Source: Owenweeksia hongkongensis DSM 17368 (GTDB lineage: Bacteria; Bacteroidota; Bacteroidia; Flavobacteriales; Schleiferiaceae). Taken from it: DNA of 64,000 nt. Below, in pieces: positions 15,576-24,349 of the stretch; the stretch's first letter is position 1, and every line of letters starts with the position of its first letter. The stretch is from NCBI RefSeq assembly GCF_000236705.1, contig NC_016599.1, positions 3,844,001 through 3,908,000 of the forward strand, in the 5' to 3' direction. Below the pieces are notes generated by a model that made no database searches, was not told the DNA's origin, and was given only the letters and a program-made list of their open reading frames with translations. A program made the position numbers and the translations under genes.

Positions 15576-17357
15576 ATGATGCACAATTTTCACATTCCCG
15601 TTTTAGGTCTTTCATTTAGCATAGATACTCCCCTTAAGGTGGCGCACTATGGCATTTCTTCGGTAATGTCGCTCAGTAGTGATGCCTTGGTAGAAGATAT
15701 GCGAGCCCATTATTGCAGGGAAAATAATTTAGCCTACAAGCCTATTTCTGAAAAAGAAGAAGACTACCGAGCCAAGCGAATAACGGCATATCTAAATATG
15801 GTAAACTTACTGGTACTCCAAAACTTGGACAATCTTAAAAAACAATCACTGGATACAGAAAGTGAACTTACTAAGTATCTGGATTTGTTACCGGATGATT
15901 GCCAAATGAAACATTGGTATTTGGGTTATTGCCGAACATCTGACATGGCCATACGGGATGTTTTGGAGCATTTGATACGTAGCAGCATTGTAGCCGGTTC
16001 GGCTGATGTAAATATTATGACCAAGGTGAACAAAGCCAATTTTGATAGCAATGGCCAAGTTTTGCCTCCTGAATATAATGATGCTCTGGCAGCTTTGCGC
16101 GGATTTGCCAATAGTGAATTGAACAGTGCTATGGTTTTTTCAGCGGGCTTCAACCCCAGGCTTTACAGTTACTTGGAAGAGTTTTCTTGTTTTTACCCCA
16201 ATGAAAAAGGGGAGATTAAAAAGAAGATAATCCTCAAAGTGAGTGATTACCGTTCAGCAGTAATTCAAGGGAAATTTTTAGCGAAAAAAGGAATTTGGAT
16301 TTCTGAGTTTAGGATTGAGTCTGGTTTAAATTGTGGAGGCCATGCCTTTGCTACCGAGGGTTTACTGATGGGGCCAATCTTGAAGGAATTTAAAGAAAAC
16401 AGGGAAAGCCTGTGCCAAGAGCTTTTTGATTTGTGTAAAACGGTATGGTGCAAAAAGGAAATATCCTTTGGGGAAATAGCCCCTACATTAAATATTACCG
16501 TACAGGGTGGCATAGGCACGGCTGCTGAACAGGAGTTTTTGATAAATCATTACAAGGTTCAAAGCACAGGCTGGGGTACTCCATTTTTGCTGGTGCCAGA
16601 AGCAACTACCGTAGATGCAGCTACATTAGAAAAGTTGATAGCTGCAAAAAGCGAAGACCTTTATTTAAGTAAAACTTCGCCTCTGGGCGTCCCTTTCAAT
16701 AATTTGAAGGACAGCGATAGTGAAAAGGTGCTCCAGCAAAGGATGAAGAAAGACAGGCCTGGCAGCCCATGCCTTAAAAAATATTTGGTGTCAAACACTG
16801 AGTTTACAAAAGAGCCCATTTGTACGGCCTCACGCCAATACCAGCATCTAAAAATACAGGAGCTTGAGGCAAAAAAACTGGATGAAGAAGCTCACCAAAA
16901 AGCTTATGAAGATATTGTGGTTAAAGCTTGCTTATGCGAAGATTTGGCTGCATCAGCTTATACAAAATACGAAGTAAAACCAAAGGTAAAACCGGCTACG
17001 GCCATTTGCCCTGGGCCTAATCTGGCTTTCTTCTCAAGGAAGTATTCGCTCAAGGAAATGGTGGGAAACATATATGGAAGGGAATCTTTGCTGAGCAGCG
17101 ACTCACGCCCTCACATGTTTATCAATGAACTAAAAATGTATGTGGATTATTTGGAAAAAGAATGGGCAGAAGTAGGTGAAATGTTGAATGCCAAGCAGGA
17201 AAAATATCTGGCTTCATTTAAAGCAAATCTGGAGACCGGCATTAGCTATTACCAAGCTTTGAGCAAGGATATAAAGATGCCAACTTTTAGTTGTGACTTG
17301 TCAAATATAGCAGCGAAGCTTAATCTTTTGGGGCTAGGAAAACCTATAACATCTTAA
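15576..17357 (+). CDS. Large uncharacterised protein, possibly TIM-barrel FMN-like
   Basis: The 593-residue protein begins HIPVLGLSFSIDTPLKVAHYG, which resembles the first strand of nitronate monooxygenase/IMP-dehydrogenase-type barrels. Later it shows SGLNCGGHAFATEG (about 245-258) and TVQGGIGTAAEQEFL (about 308-322), the latter like an FMN or phosphate-binding GG-IGTA loop, then GWGTPFLLVPE. The C-terminal 200 residues are Lys/Glu-rich and Cys-bearing (TASRQYQ, KACLCEDLA, ICPGPNL). There is no signal peptide. I have seen similar proteins in Bacteroidota but know no assigned function. Two consecutive ATGs (15576 and 15579) make the exact start ambiguous. It is transcribed away from the sigma-54 kinase/regulator pair. 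Confidence 0.8.
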   Translation: MMHNFHIPVLGLSFSIDTPLKVAHYGISSVMSLSSDALVEDMRAHYCRENNLAYKPISEKEEDYRAKRITAYLNMVNLLVLQNLDNLKKQSLDTESELTKYLDLLPDDCQMKHWYLGYCRTSDMAIRDVLEHLIRSSIVAGSADVNIMTKVNKANFDSNGQVLPPEYNDALAALRGFANSELNSAMVFSAGFNPRLYSYLEEFSCFYPNEKGEIKKKIILKVSDYRSAVIQGKFLAKKGIWISEFRIESGLNCGGHAFATEGLLMGPILKEFKENRESLCQELFDLCKTVWCKKEISFGEIAPTLNITVQGGIGTAAEQEFLINHYKVQSTGWGTPFLLVPEATTVDAATLEKLIAAKSEDLYLSKTSPLGVPFNNLKDSDSEKVLQQRMKKDRPGSPCLKKYLVSNTEFTKEPICTASRQYQHLKIQELEAKKLDEEAHQKAYEDIVVKACLCEDLAASAYTKYEVKPKVKPATAICPGPNLAFFSRKYSLKEMVGNIYGRESLLSSDSRPHMFINELKMYVDYLEKEWAEVGEMLNAKQEKYLASFKANLETGISYYQALSKDIKMPTFSCDLSNIAAKLNLLGLGKPITS

Positions 17358-17381
17358 TTTATACTTAGCCATAGGTATGTG

Positions 17382-17426
17382 AATACCCTGTCTTTGCGCT
17401 AAGCAAACTCAGGGTATTTTATTTTT
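17382..17426 (+). terminator. Terminator after the 593-residue unknown
   Basis: A perfect 9-bp stem AATACCCTG/CAGGGTATT with a 19-base loop is followed by TTATTTTT. It touches the stop codon of the convergent queD gene. Confidence 0.7.
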
Positions 17427-17877
17427 AAGCATACCACTCTGCATAAGAAGTTTCGGTTTCAAAAAGCCTAAGTCTATTCAGGCGAATATCTGCTGGTAGC
17501 TTTGGTACTAATAGTTTGGCAAAATGAAGAATGAGGTTTTCGCAGGTAGGTTGAAAAGGAACGAGTTTTATTCTTTCAAAAGGTAAATCATTCAATACCT
17601 GGGCATAGGGTGCATTTTGGTTGATCACCAGGGCATGGTCAAAAGTGTTCATGATTTGTTCGTTCACGAGTTTTTTAAGTTCACTAAAATCCATCAACAT
17701 GCCATCATCACTAGCGCCAGGACTGTTTTTGGTTTCACCGGTAAGGGTAACATAAAGCTTGTAGGAGTGACCATGAATATTTTTACATAATCCATCATGG
17801 CTGGTTAGTACGTGAGCCATCTCAAAACGAAATATTTTGGTAACGGTTAGGTAATTGGACAGGGCAAAGTGCTCCAT
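17425..17877 (-). CDS. queD: 6-carboxytetrahydropterin synthase
   Basis: The 150-residue PTPS-family enzyme has FEMAHVL and NIHGHSYKLYVTL supplying the zinc-binding His residues, MLMDFSELK, the DHALVIN segment, and PTCENLILHFA near the end. It converts dihydroneopterin triphosphate to 6-carboxytetrahydropterin in the queuosine/7-deazapurine pathway. It follows the diheme cytochrome gene by two bases, an unexpected operon partner. Confidence 0.92.
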   Translation of the reverse strand: MEHFALSNYLTVTKIFRFEMAHVLTSHDGLCKNIHGHSYKLYVTLTGETKNSPGASDDGMLMDFSELKKLVNEQIMNTFDHALVINQNAPYAQVLNDLPFERIKLVPFQPTCENLILHFAKLLVPKLPADIRLNRLRLFETETSYAEWYA

Positions 17878-17879
17878 TT

Positions 17880-18926
17880 CTAATTTGGGTTTGATAGGGA
17901 TTTATTAGTAATAAATGTTGAGTCGGTAAGTGTTTTTAGGAAAGCCACCAACTGTTCTGTTTCTTCTGGGGTAAGCCCAAGCCTGAGCTCTCCGTTACTT
18001 TTTACCATTACGGGGTCTAATGAAGGGCTGTGGTTTACCCCTTTATTGTAAAAGTCCACCACCTCTTCAATGGAGGCATAGCGGCCATCGTGCATAAAGC
18101 GGTTTCTTAGACTGAGGTTACGCAAAGTGGGGGTGCGCATGTGGCTCAATTGGCCAGAGTCGCGGCTGGTAGAAAAGTAGCCCCAATTTTCAGGGTTTTC
18201 AAAAGTGCTGTCTACACCATTATTATGCAATTGGCTATCGGTAAACAGTGGTGGCATATGGCAGTGATAGCAGCTGCTTTTTTCACTGCTGAATATGCGA
18301 TAACCTTTGAGTTCTTTATCCGAAAAACTTTCGGTGCCGGCCATCACGCGGTCATATTTGCTATCTGCTGAAATCAGGATCCTGAAAAATTGGGCCAAAG
18401 CTTTGGCTACATCATGTGAGGTGATAGTATTGGAGTTATAAGCTTCGGCAAAGAGCTCGGGATATTCAGGGTGTTTATTGAGTTTCGAAATATCGGTGCC
18501 AAAGAATTCTTCTACTTCAAAAAGCATCACGTCCTCTAGGTTTCCTTGCTCGCGGCCATCCCACATATAAATGTCTTTCCAAGCCATGTTTACATGTGGT
18601 AATACGGGCATTCCTTGAGTGGTAGGTATGGTAAACCCTTTTTTTTGCCAATGGCATGATGAGCAAGAGAGCCCATTATTACTGAGTATTGGGTCATAAT
18701 ACAACCTTCTGCCAAGAGCTACCCGCTCTTCGTAAGGTTGATTATTATCTGGTATTTCCATTTTGGGGAAACCCTTGGGAATGCTTATAGAGTAAGGTGT
18801 GAGGCCTTCGGGTTCTGGCTTATCATTTTTGCAGCTTATAATTAAAGTGAGTAGCGCCAGTATAATTAGCACACTTATGCCAAAGGCTGGGTTTTGTATT
18901 CTTTTCGATTTATTGATTTTTCTCAT
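17880..18926 (-). CDS. Diheme cytochrome c peroxidase/MauG-family lipoprotein, MbnH-like
   Basis: The 348 residues carry two c-type heme motifs, SCSSCHWQ (about residue 88) and SCYHCHMPP (about 218). The MauG/cytochrome c peroxidase signatures GRRLYYDPILS and RFMHDGRYASIEEVV are present. The N-terminus is a lipoprotein signal ending in LIISC, placing it in the periplasm. Its upstream neighbour, 11 bases away, is an MbnP-like protein, and MbnP/MbnH pairs are known in which MbnH oxidises a Trp of MbnP to make a copper site. I infer the same pairing here; a simple peroxidase role is the alternative. Confidence 0.85.
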   Translation of the reverse strand: MRKINKSKRIQNPAFGISVLIILALLTLIISCKNDKPEPEGLTPYSISIPKGFPKMEIPDNNQPYEERVALGRRLYYDPILSNNGLSCSSCHWQKKGFTIPTTQGMPVLPHVNMAWKDIYMWDGREQGNLEDVMLFEVEEFFGTDISKLNKHPEYPELFAEAYNSNTITSHDVAKALAQFFRILISADSKYDRVMAGTESFSDKELKGYRIFSSEKSSCYHCHMPPLFTDSQLHNNGVDSTFENPENWGYFSTSRDSGQLSHMRTPTLRNLSLRNRFMHDGRYASIEEVVDFYNKGVNHSPSLDPVMVKSNGELRLGLTPEETEQLVAFLKTLTDSTFITNKSLSNPN

Positions 18927-18937
18927 TTTTCGAAGTG

Positions 18938-19666
18938 TTAATGAAGAATACTAAACACGTTGCGACCATTATTTACCAGAATTTGCATCTGGGATCCATT
19001 GCCCATGGTGTAGCCATCTTCTTTGGTAAGATCATATAGGTAAGGGTTGTCAAACCATTCGTTTACATCCATTACTATAGTTATGTGGTTGGTGATATTG
19101 TCTTTAATTTGTTGTGTGTAAGGAAAACCTACGGTCAATAGGTTGTCATTGTTTCCAAGGTGAAATGCAAAGGTTCCAAAGTCGTCCCCGTCTTTCCAGT
19201 GTCCTTCAAATTTCATAAAATGATACCCGCCACCAAGATCGATGGGCCAGTACATGCCTAGGTCATTGTAGTTTAGCTCAAAGGCATCGTGCCAGTTGTA
19301 TTCAGGCACTATTCCCATCGAAAAACTGATCGAATCATATTTCCCAACAGGTATATTTTGTTCCAGTTTGTTGTTGTACTTCAGGTACTTACCATTTATA
19401 GAAGTGGGTCTGGCTTTGGATTTGTGAATCAAGGCTCCATTTTGATATAGGCAAACACCGCTTATAAAATACTTAAGGTAGCTTACCCTATACTCATTGC
19501 CGGCTGCGTTAGTATAAAACGTGTTATCAAAATTAAGTGAGTCTCCACCAGCTTGATGCCTGAATTCAAAATGTATCGCCCCGAGTTGTTTGGTTTCTTG
19601 ATTAGAGTCTTTGCTACAACTGCTAAGCATTAGTGATAATAAGACAGGGATATATAAGGTTTTCAT
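18938..19666 (-). CDS. MbnP-like copper-associated lipoprotein
   Basis: The ATG at 19666 gives 242 residues with a lipoprotein signal (MKTLYIPVLLSLMLSSC). The mature part matches the MbnP-like pattern: IHFEFRHQAGGDSL...FDNTFYTNAAGNEYRV (split over two strands), YLKYFISGV, ISFSMGIV, LNYNDLGMYWPIDLGGGYHF, KFEGHW, and FAFHLGN. Family members are periplasmic proteins whose copper site depends on a modified Trp. The candidate Trp residues are in MYWPIDLG and FEGHWK. It is the first gene of a three-gene operon with the diheme protein and queD. Confidence 0.8.
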   Translation of the reverse strand: MKTLYIPVLLSLMLSSCSKDSNQETKQLGAIHFEFRHQAGGDSLNFDNTFYTNAAGNEYRVSYLKYFISGVCLYQNGALIHKSKARPTSINGKYLKYNNKLEQNIPVGKYDSISFSMGIVPEYNWHDAFELNYNDLGMYWPIDLGGGYHFMKFEGHWKDGDDFGTFAFHLGNNDNLLTVGFPYTQQIKDNITNHITIVMDVNEWFDNPYLYDLTKEDGYTMGNGSQMQILVNNGRNVFSILH

Positions 19667-19866
19667 CTGGGAGGCATTACACATAATATTTTCTTATGTG
19701 AAAGTAAGCCTGCTCATTTTCGTTTTCAATGATAACTGTCAGGTTAGATCAGTTGTTATAATTGAAAAAACAGTCAAGATTAGGTAAGTGCAAACCTGAT
19801 ATTTATCAGTGCTTATGGCAGGTTCAAACCTTAGTTTTGGTCTTTAAAATAGGCCATTACAAAAGG

Positions 19867-20835
19867 ATGACTACAGAAGAATTAAAGCAGGAAATCTCGC
19901 GTTTGCGCAAAGAGCAAAACGTAGTGATTTTGGCTCATTACTATCAAGTGCCGGAAATACAAGATGTAGCAGATTTTGTTGGTGATAGTTTGGCTTTGGC
20001 GCAGGAAGCCGCAAAAACCGATGCTGAAATAATTGTATTTGCAGGGGTTCACTTTATGGCAGAAACGGCAAAAATTTTAAACCCAAATAAGAAGGTGTTA
20101 TTGCCGGATTTGGAAGCAGGTTGCTCGCTGGCTGAGTCTTGCCCACCCGAAAGTTTTGCGGTGTATAGCGCAAAGTATCCGGACCATATTGTGGTGAGCT
20201 ACATCAATTGTACGGCTGAGGTAAAAACCATGACGGACATTGTGTGCACCAGTTCAAATGCGGTAAAGATTATAAACTCTATTCCGGCTGAAAGGCCCAT
20301 CATTTTTGCACCTGATGTGAACCTTGGAAAATACCTTATAAAAACAACCGGACGGAATATGAAACTGTGGGACGGGGCCTGCATAGTGCATGAGGCTTTT
20401 GATTTGGAAAAAATAGTGAAGCTTAAAACCGATCACCCTGAAGCCAAAATAATTGCCCATCCAGAATCAGAAGCTCATATTTTGAAAGTGGCCAATTTTG
20501 TTGGGTCTACAGCAGCACTGTTAAAATTTGCCCAAGAGGATGATGCCCAAACCTATATTGTAGCAACGGAGCATGGCATTTTACATAAAATGGCTCAAAA
20601 CCTTCCACAAAAAAAACTGATACCCGCACCAAGTGTAGAAGACAACACCTGTGCTTGTAGTGAATGCGCCTTTATGAAAGTGAATACTTTACAAAAGTTG
20701 CATGATTGCCTAAAGTATGGTTATCCAGAAATTACTTTAGATAAAGAGATTATCCGAAAAGCTCGACTCCCCATTGAGCGCATGTTTGAAGTAACAAACC
20801 AATCTAGCCCTTGCGAAGCGAAAGCCACGATATAA
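19867..20835 (+). CDS. nadA: Quinolinate synthase A
   Basis: Starting at the ATG at 19867 the enzyme has 322 residues, the usual bacterial length. It makes quinolinate from iminoaspartate and dihydroxyacetone phosphate for NAD synthesis. The substrate-binding AHYYQVPEIQDVADFVGDS (two blocks) and the three [4Fe-4S]-ligating Cys regions are present: GCSLAESCPP, VCTSSNA and ACSECAFM. A longer frame from 19762 adds 35 residues unlike any NadA and is rejected. It overlaps nadB by 25 bases. Confidence 0.95.
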   Translation: MTTEELKQEISRLRKEQNVVILAHYYQVPEIQDVADFVGDSLALAQEAAKTDAEIIVFAGVHFMAETAKILNPNKKVLLPDLEAGCSLAESCPPESFAVYSAKYPDHIVVSYINCTAEVKTMTDIVCTSSNAVKIINSIPAERPIIFAPDVNLGKYLIKTTGRNMKLWDGACIVHEAFDLEKIVKLKTDHPEAKIIAHPESEAHILKVANFVGSTAALLKFAQEDDAQTYIVATEHGILHKMAQNLPQKKLIPAPSVEDNTCACSECAFMKVNTLQKLHDCLKYGYPEITLDKEIIRKARLPIERMFEVTNQSSPCEAKATI

Positions 20836-22349
20836 TAGTGATAGGATCAGGTATTGCGGGGCTCAGTTTTGCTTTACATTGTTCTGCTTTTTTTCCTTTA
20901 CGGAAGATAGTCGTGCTGAGCAAAGCCTTAATCAATGAGTCAAATACAAGCTGTGCACAAGGTGGTATAGCGGCCGTGATGAACCATTTGGAAGATTCAT
21001 ACGAGCAACACATAAAGGATACACTGCAAGCGGGTGATGGACTTTGTGATAAGCGAATAGTAGAAATGGTAGTGCAAAAGGCACCAGAGGAAATGAGGCA
21101 GCTGATGCAATGGGGAGTAAACTTTGATGGGAATGGAAATCAACCTGACCTGGGCAAGGAAGGAGGGCATAGCACAAACCGAATTTTACATTGTAGAGAC
21201 CACACGGGGGCAAGTATTATAGAAGTACTCCTAAGGCGATGCGAAGAGGCGGCCAACATTGAGTTGCGCAAAAATCATTTTGTGCTGGAACTTTTAAAAA
21301 ATAATGATTTGGGTATGGCCTGTACTGGAGCTATGGTATGTAGCGATGATGGCGTATATGCCATTAATGGGCATTACACCATGCTGGCCACTGGTGGTTC
21401 CGGACAAGTATATTCCTATACTTCCAATCCAGAAATAGCTACGGGCGATGGTTTTTCTTTAGCTATGGAAATCGGAACGCAGCTCAAAAATATGGCCTTT
21501 GTTCAATTTCATCCTACAGTGTTTTATAGTCCCAATGAGCCAAATCCTTTTTTGATTTCCGAGGCAGTACGCGGCTATGGAGCGGTATTACGAAATCATA
21601 GGGGTGAAGAGTTTGTGTACAAGTACGACAGCCGAGGCTCATTGGCCACACGTGATGTAGTGGCCAGAGCCATTTATAATGAAATTCAGGAAAGTGGTGA
21701 AGAACATGTGTGGTTAGATTTCAGGCACTTTGATACCAATGATTTTGCTTTGAAATTCCCGACCATTGCGGCCTATTTGATTAATAAGAACGTAGATGTA
21801 CGTACTGAAATGGTGCCCGTAAAGCCAGCCGCTCATTATTTTTGTGGTGGGGTGATTACCAATAAGTTTGGTAAGACTACGGTGCCCCATCTTTTGGCTG
21901 CGGGAGAGTGCACTTGTACGGGCCTTCATGGAGCAAATCGACTAGCCTCCAACTCTCTACTTGAGGCACTGGTATTTGCTAAAAATGCTGCTGAAAATCT
22001 CAAAACCAACTTTGAAGAATTACAATTTAACCATGGCGGCATTCCTGAGATAAATTGTAGCTGCAGCGAAATGAAGTACAATGGACTCAAAAAAAATGTT
22101 CAGGATATAATGGACAAGTCTGTAGGGGTAATACGCACAAAGCCCCGCTTGATAAGTGCCAGGGCCAAGCTTATGAATTTAAAACATTTGCTACCAAAAA
22201 GTGACTACTCCGTAAAAGCTTGTGAGCTGCGAATTATGGTGAATGTATCACTTGCCGTGGTGGAAGATTCATTGCAGCAAACCAGTAACAGAGGTGGTTT
22301 TTATAGAGATGATTTAAATGAAAAATCAGAAGTAAAAGAAACCTTATAA
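20811..22349 (+). CDS. nadB: L-aspartate oxidase
   Basis: The 512-residue flavoprotein oxidises aspartate to iminoaspartate, the substrate of NadA. The FAD-binding fold opens at once (IIVIGSGIAGLSFAL), followed by SNTSCAQGGIAAV, FVQFHPTVFY, EAVRGYGAVL and LHGANRLASNSLLEAL. No ATG precedes the FAD motif, so the TTG at 20811, inside the end of nadA, is the most likely start. That arrangement implies translational coupling to nadA. Confidence 0.95.
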   Translation: MRSESHDIIVIGSGIAGLSFALHCSAFFPLRKIVVLSKALINESNTSCAQGGIAAVMNHLEDSYEQHIKDTLQAGDGLCDKRIVEMVVQKAPEEMRQLMQWGVNFDGNGNQPDLGKEGGHSTNRILHCRDHTGASIIEVLLRRCEEAANIELRKNHFVLELLKNNDLGMACTGAMVCSDDGVYAINGHYTMLATGGSGQVYSYTSNPEIATGDGFSLAMEIGTQLKNMAFVQFHPTVFYSPNEPNPFLISEAVRGYGAVLRNHRGEEFVYKYDSRGSLATRDVVARAIYNEIQESGEEHVWLDFRHFDTNDFALKFPTIAAYLINKNVDVRTEMVPVKPAAHYFCGGVITNKFGKTTVPHLLAAGECTCTGLHGANRLASNSLLEALVFAKNAAENLKTNFEELQFNHGGIPEINCSCSEMKYNGLKKNVQDIMDKSVGVIRTKPRLISARAKLMNLKHLLPKSDYSVKACELRIMVNVSLAVVEDSLQQTSNRGGFYRDDLNEKSEVKETL

Positions 22350-22352
22350 GTC

Positions 22353-22799
22353 ATGAAAAAAGTAATGATAGTGGCAAGTGTAGCCCTAATGGTAGCTTGC
22401 CAGCCAAATGCAGGGGAGTCGGAAGAAAAAGGCCATCAGCACGAGCACGGAACACAGTCTAAAAGTGAGCCTCACATACACGAGTCCAGTGGAGATTCTA
22501 ATGTAAAGTTAAACAATGGCAAACGCTGGGAAGGCAATGCCGAAACCACAGAAGGCATCAACAACATGCTTGTTCTGGGAAACAATTTTGATGAAGAAAC
22601 GCAGGCCTATGATCAGCTACAGGTGGACTTGCAAAATGAGTTTCGGACTATATTTAAAAAATGTACCATGACTGGTGAGGCGCATGATCAGTTGCATAAT
22701 TACCTTATTCCCCTTAAAGCCAAAATAGAGAAGGTTACTGGTGATAACCTGACTGAAATACGAGATTATTTAAAGACATATAAAAACTATTTTCAATGA
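22353..22799 (+). CDS. His-rich lipoprotein of unknown function
   Basis: The 148-residue protein has a lipoprotein signal (MKKVMIVASVALMVAC) and then a His-rich linker (GHQHEHG...PHIHE) that could bind metal. A helical domain follows (about 55-148) with KRWEGNAETTEGI and a single further Cys. The helical part resembles small periplasmic metal or haem handling proteins, but I recognise no family. It follows nadB by three bases and overlaps the cupin gene by four, so it belongs to the nad transcript. Confidence 0.7.
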   Translation: MKKVMIVASVALMVACQPNAGESEEKGHQHEHGTQSKSEPHIHESSGDSNVKLNNGKRWEGNAETTEGINNMLVLGNNFDEETQAYDQLQVDLQNEFRTIFKKCTMTGEAHDQLHNYLIPLKAKIEKVTGDNLTEIRDYLKTYKNYFQ

Positions 22800-23080
22800 T
22801 GCTAAAAGAACTCCACAGTTCAGCGAGTAAAGTTTCTGCGTTTCCATTGTTCAGGGGTACAGGTATGATAGCTGCAATACAGATACCTGCAAGAGAACAG
22901 CTAAAGGAGCACGTTACAAAAATGGAAGCCATATTGCTCTGTGTAGAAGGTGAAGCCTTGTATGAAACAGAAACCGAAGAAAGAGTATATCTAGTACCTG
23001 GGAAGTACGTAAATATATTGCCCAACGTGAAGCACTGGGTAAATAGCATAAAGGATAGCCAATTGATACTGATGAAATAA
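22796..23080 (+). CDS. Small cupin-domain protein
   Basis: The 94-residue protein is a single conserved beta-barrel: LFRGTGMIAAIQIPAREQLKEHVTK, then ILLCVEGEALYETETEERVYLVPGKYVNILPNVKHWVNS (given as two strands sets), consistent with a small cupin. The metal-binding His set is incomplete (one His in the KHWV motif and one in KEHV), so catalysis is uncertain and a ligand-binding or sensor role is possible. It overlaps the His-rich lipoprotein gene by four bases. Confidence 0.75.
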   Translation: MMLKELHSSASKVSAFPLFRGTGMIAAIQIPAREQLKEHVTKMEAILLCVEGEALYETETEERVYLVPGKYVNILPNVKHWVNSIKDSQLILMK

Positions 23081-23227
23081 GTATTATCCCTGGCTTGGAC
23101 TGTTACACGGAGTTGGTTGATGTGATTTTCTGATCATCAGATTTCATCTTGCTATAAACCCAAGCAAATATTTTGATTATTGATCCCGAAACGGTTCGTC
23201 AACGTTTAAAGTCTTTTTATATAAGTT

Positions 23228-24349
23228 ATGAGCAGTTATAAATTAGTGTTTTCAATATTGCTTTTCCTTCATGGAAGTATTCATGGCATAGGTTTTCTGC
23301 GTGCCTTTAATTTGATAAATACCTCCATCTTACCTGAGGATATTTCAAGATCTGTAGGCCTACTTTGGCTTTTTGCTGGTGTTTTGTTTTTAGTATCGAT
23401 GGGAGGCCATGCTTATGGTTTTTATTGGTGGTTCCAACTTGCTGTTTTGGCCGTTATCCTTTCTCAAGTACTGATAATAATGATGTGGAAAGATTCTAAG
23501 TTTGGAACAATTCCCAATTGTATCATTTTGGTAGTTGCCTTTATAACTTGGGGAGCCAACCGCTTTAACGCACAAGTGCATCAGGAGCAAAGAATATTTT
23601 TGCAAAAGGTACCCAGCAATTTATCTGCAACTATTTCCGCTGGTTCTATTCAAAATTTGCCACCAATCGTGCGCAAGTGGTTGGATTTCTCTAAAGTGAT
23701 AGATAAGCCTAAAGCATCATTTGTACGGTTGAAACAGACAGGGGCGATGAAAACTAAACCCGATGGTGATTGGATGTCATTTGAAGCAGTTCAATATATA
23801 AATACTTCCAACCCGGAATTTATTTGGACTGTAAATGTGACCATGAATCCTTTAGTGCATCTATATGGAAGGGATCGCCTCACGGCTAACGAGGGAGAGA
23901 TGTTGATAAAGCTTTTGGGCTGGTTTAACGTAGTAAATGAAGGCCCTTCGGTACAAATGAATACTGGCGCAAAAATTCGCTACTTGGGGGAAATGTGCTG
24001 GTATCCCTCAATGGCCACTAGCGAATACATCAGTTGGCAGGAGCTGACCCCGCTGCGGGTCAAGGCTACTTTAGAAGATGGCGATTCAGAAGTATCGGGC
24101 ATTTTTAATTTTGACGAAAGTGGCCAAATCCTCAGTTTTGAAGCGGATAGATATTATGGGGGAAATGCTAATGCTGAGCGCGAAAGGTGGGTGGTAAATA
24201 TTCTTGAATATAAGGAGCTGGACGGTAAAATATTGCCTTCTACATGCGAGGTTACCTGGAAATTCAAAACCGGGGATTTCACTTGGCTACAGTTAGAAAT
24301 AGAAGAATTGAATTCAAACGTTTTTAAGCTTTACGAGCCTGTGGACTAA
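23228..24349 (+). CDS. Membrane protein with DUF6544-like domain
   Basis: The 373 residues begin with four membrane helices (about 1-110), after which a soluble domain (about 140-373) resembles DUF6544. Recognisable pieces are LPPIVRKWLDFS, VRLKQTGAMKTKPDGDWMSFEAVQY (two strands), NPLVHLYGRD, WYPSMATSEYISWQEL and FEADRYYG. The domain is a lipid-binding-like barrel of unknown role. It follows the cupin gene by 147 bases, and its stop overlaps the convergent acetyltransferase gene by four bases. Confidence 0.75.
   Translation: MSSYKLVFSILLFLHGSIHGIGFLRAFNLINTSILPEDISRSVGLLWLFAGVLFLVSMGGHAYGFYWWFQLAVLAVILSQVLIIMMWKDSKFGTIPNCIILVVAFITWGANRFNAQVHQEQRIFLQKVPSNLSATISAGSIQNLPPIVRKWLDFSKVIDKPKASFVRLKQTGAMKTKPDGDWMSFEAVQYINTSNPEFIWTVNVTMNPLVHLYGRDRLTANEGEMLIKLLGWFNVVNEGPSVQMNTGAKIRYLGEMCWYPSMATSEYISWQELTPLRVKATLEDGDSEVSGIFNFDESGQILSFEADRYYGGNANAERERWVVNILEYKELDGKILPSTCEVTWKFKTGDFTWLQLEIEELNSNVFKLYEPVD

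Noticed and set aside
23129-23141. TCTGATCATCAGA inverted repeat after the cupin gene as a terminator
   Set aside because: The stem is only six base pairs and no T tract follows, so it may be a chance palindrome.
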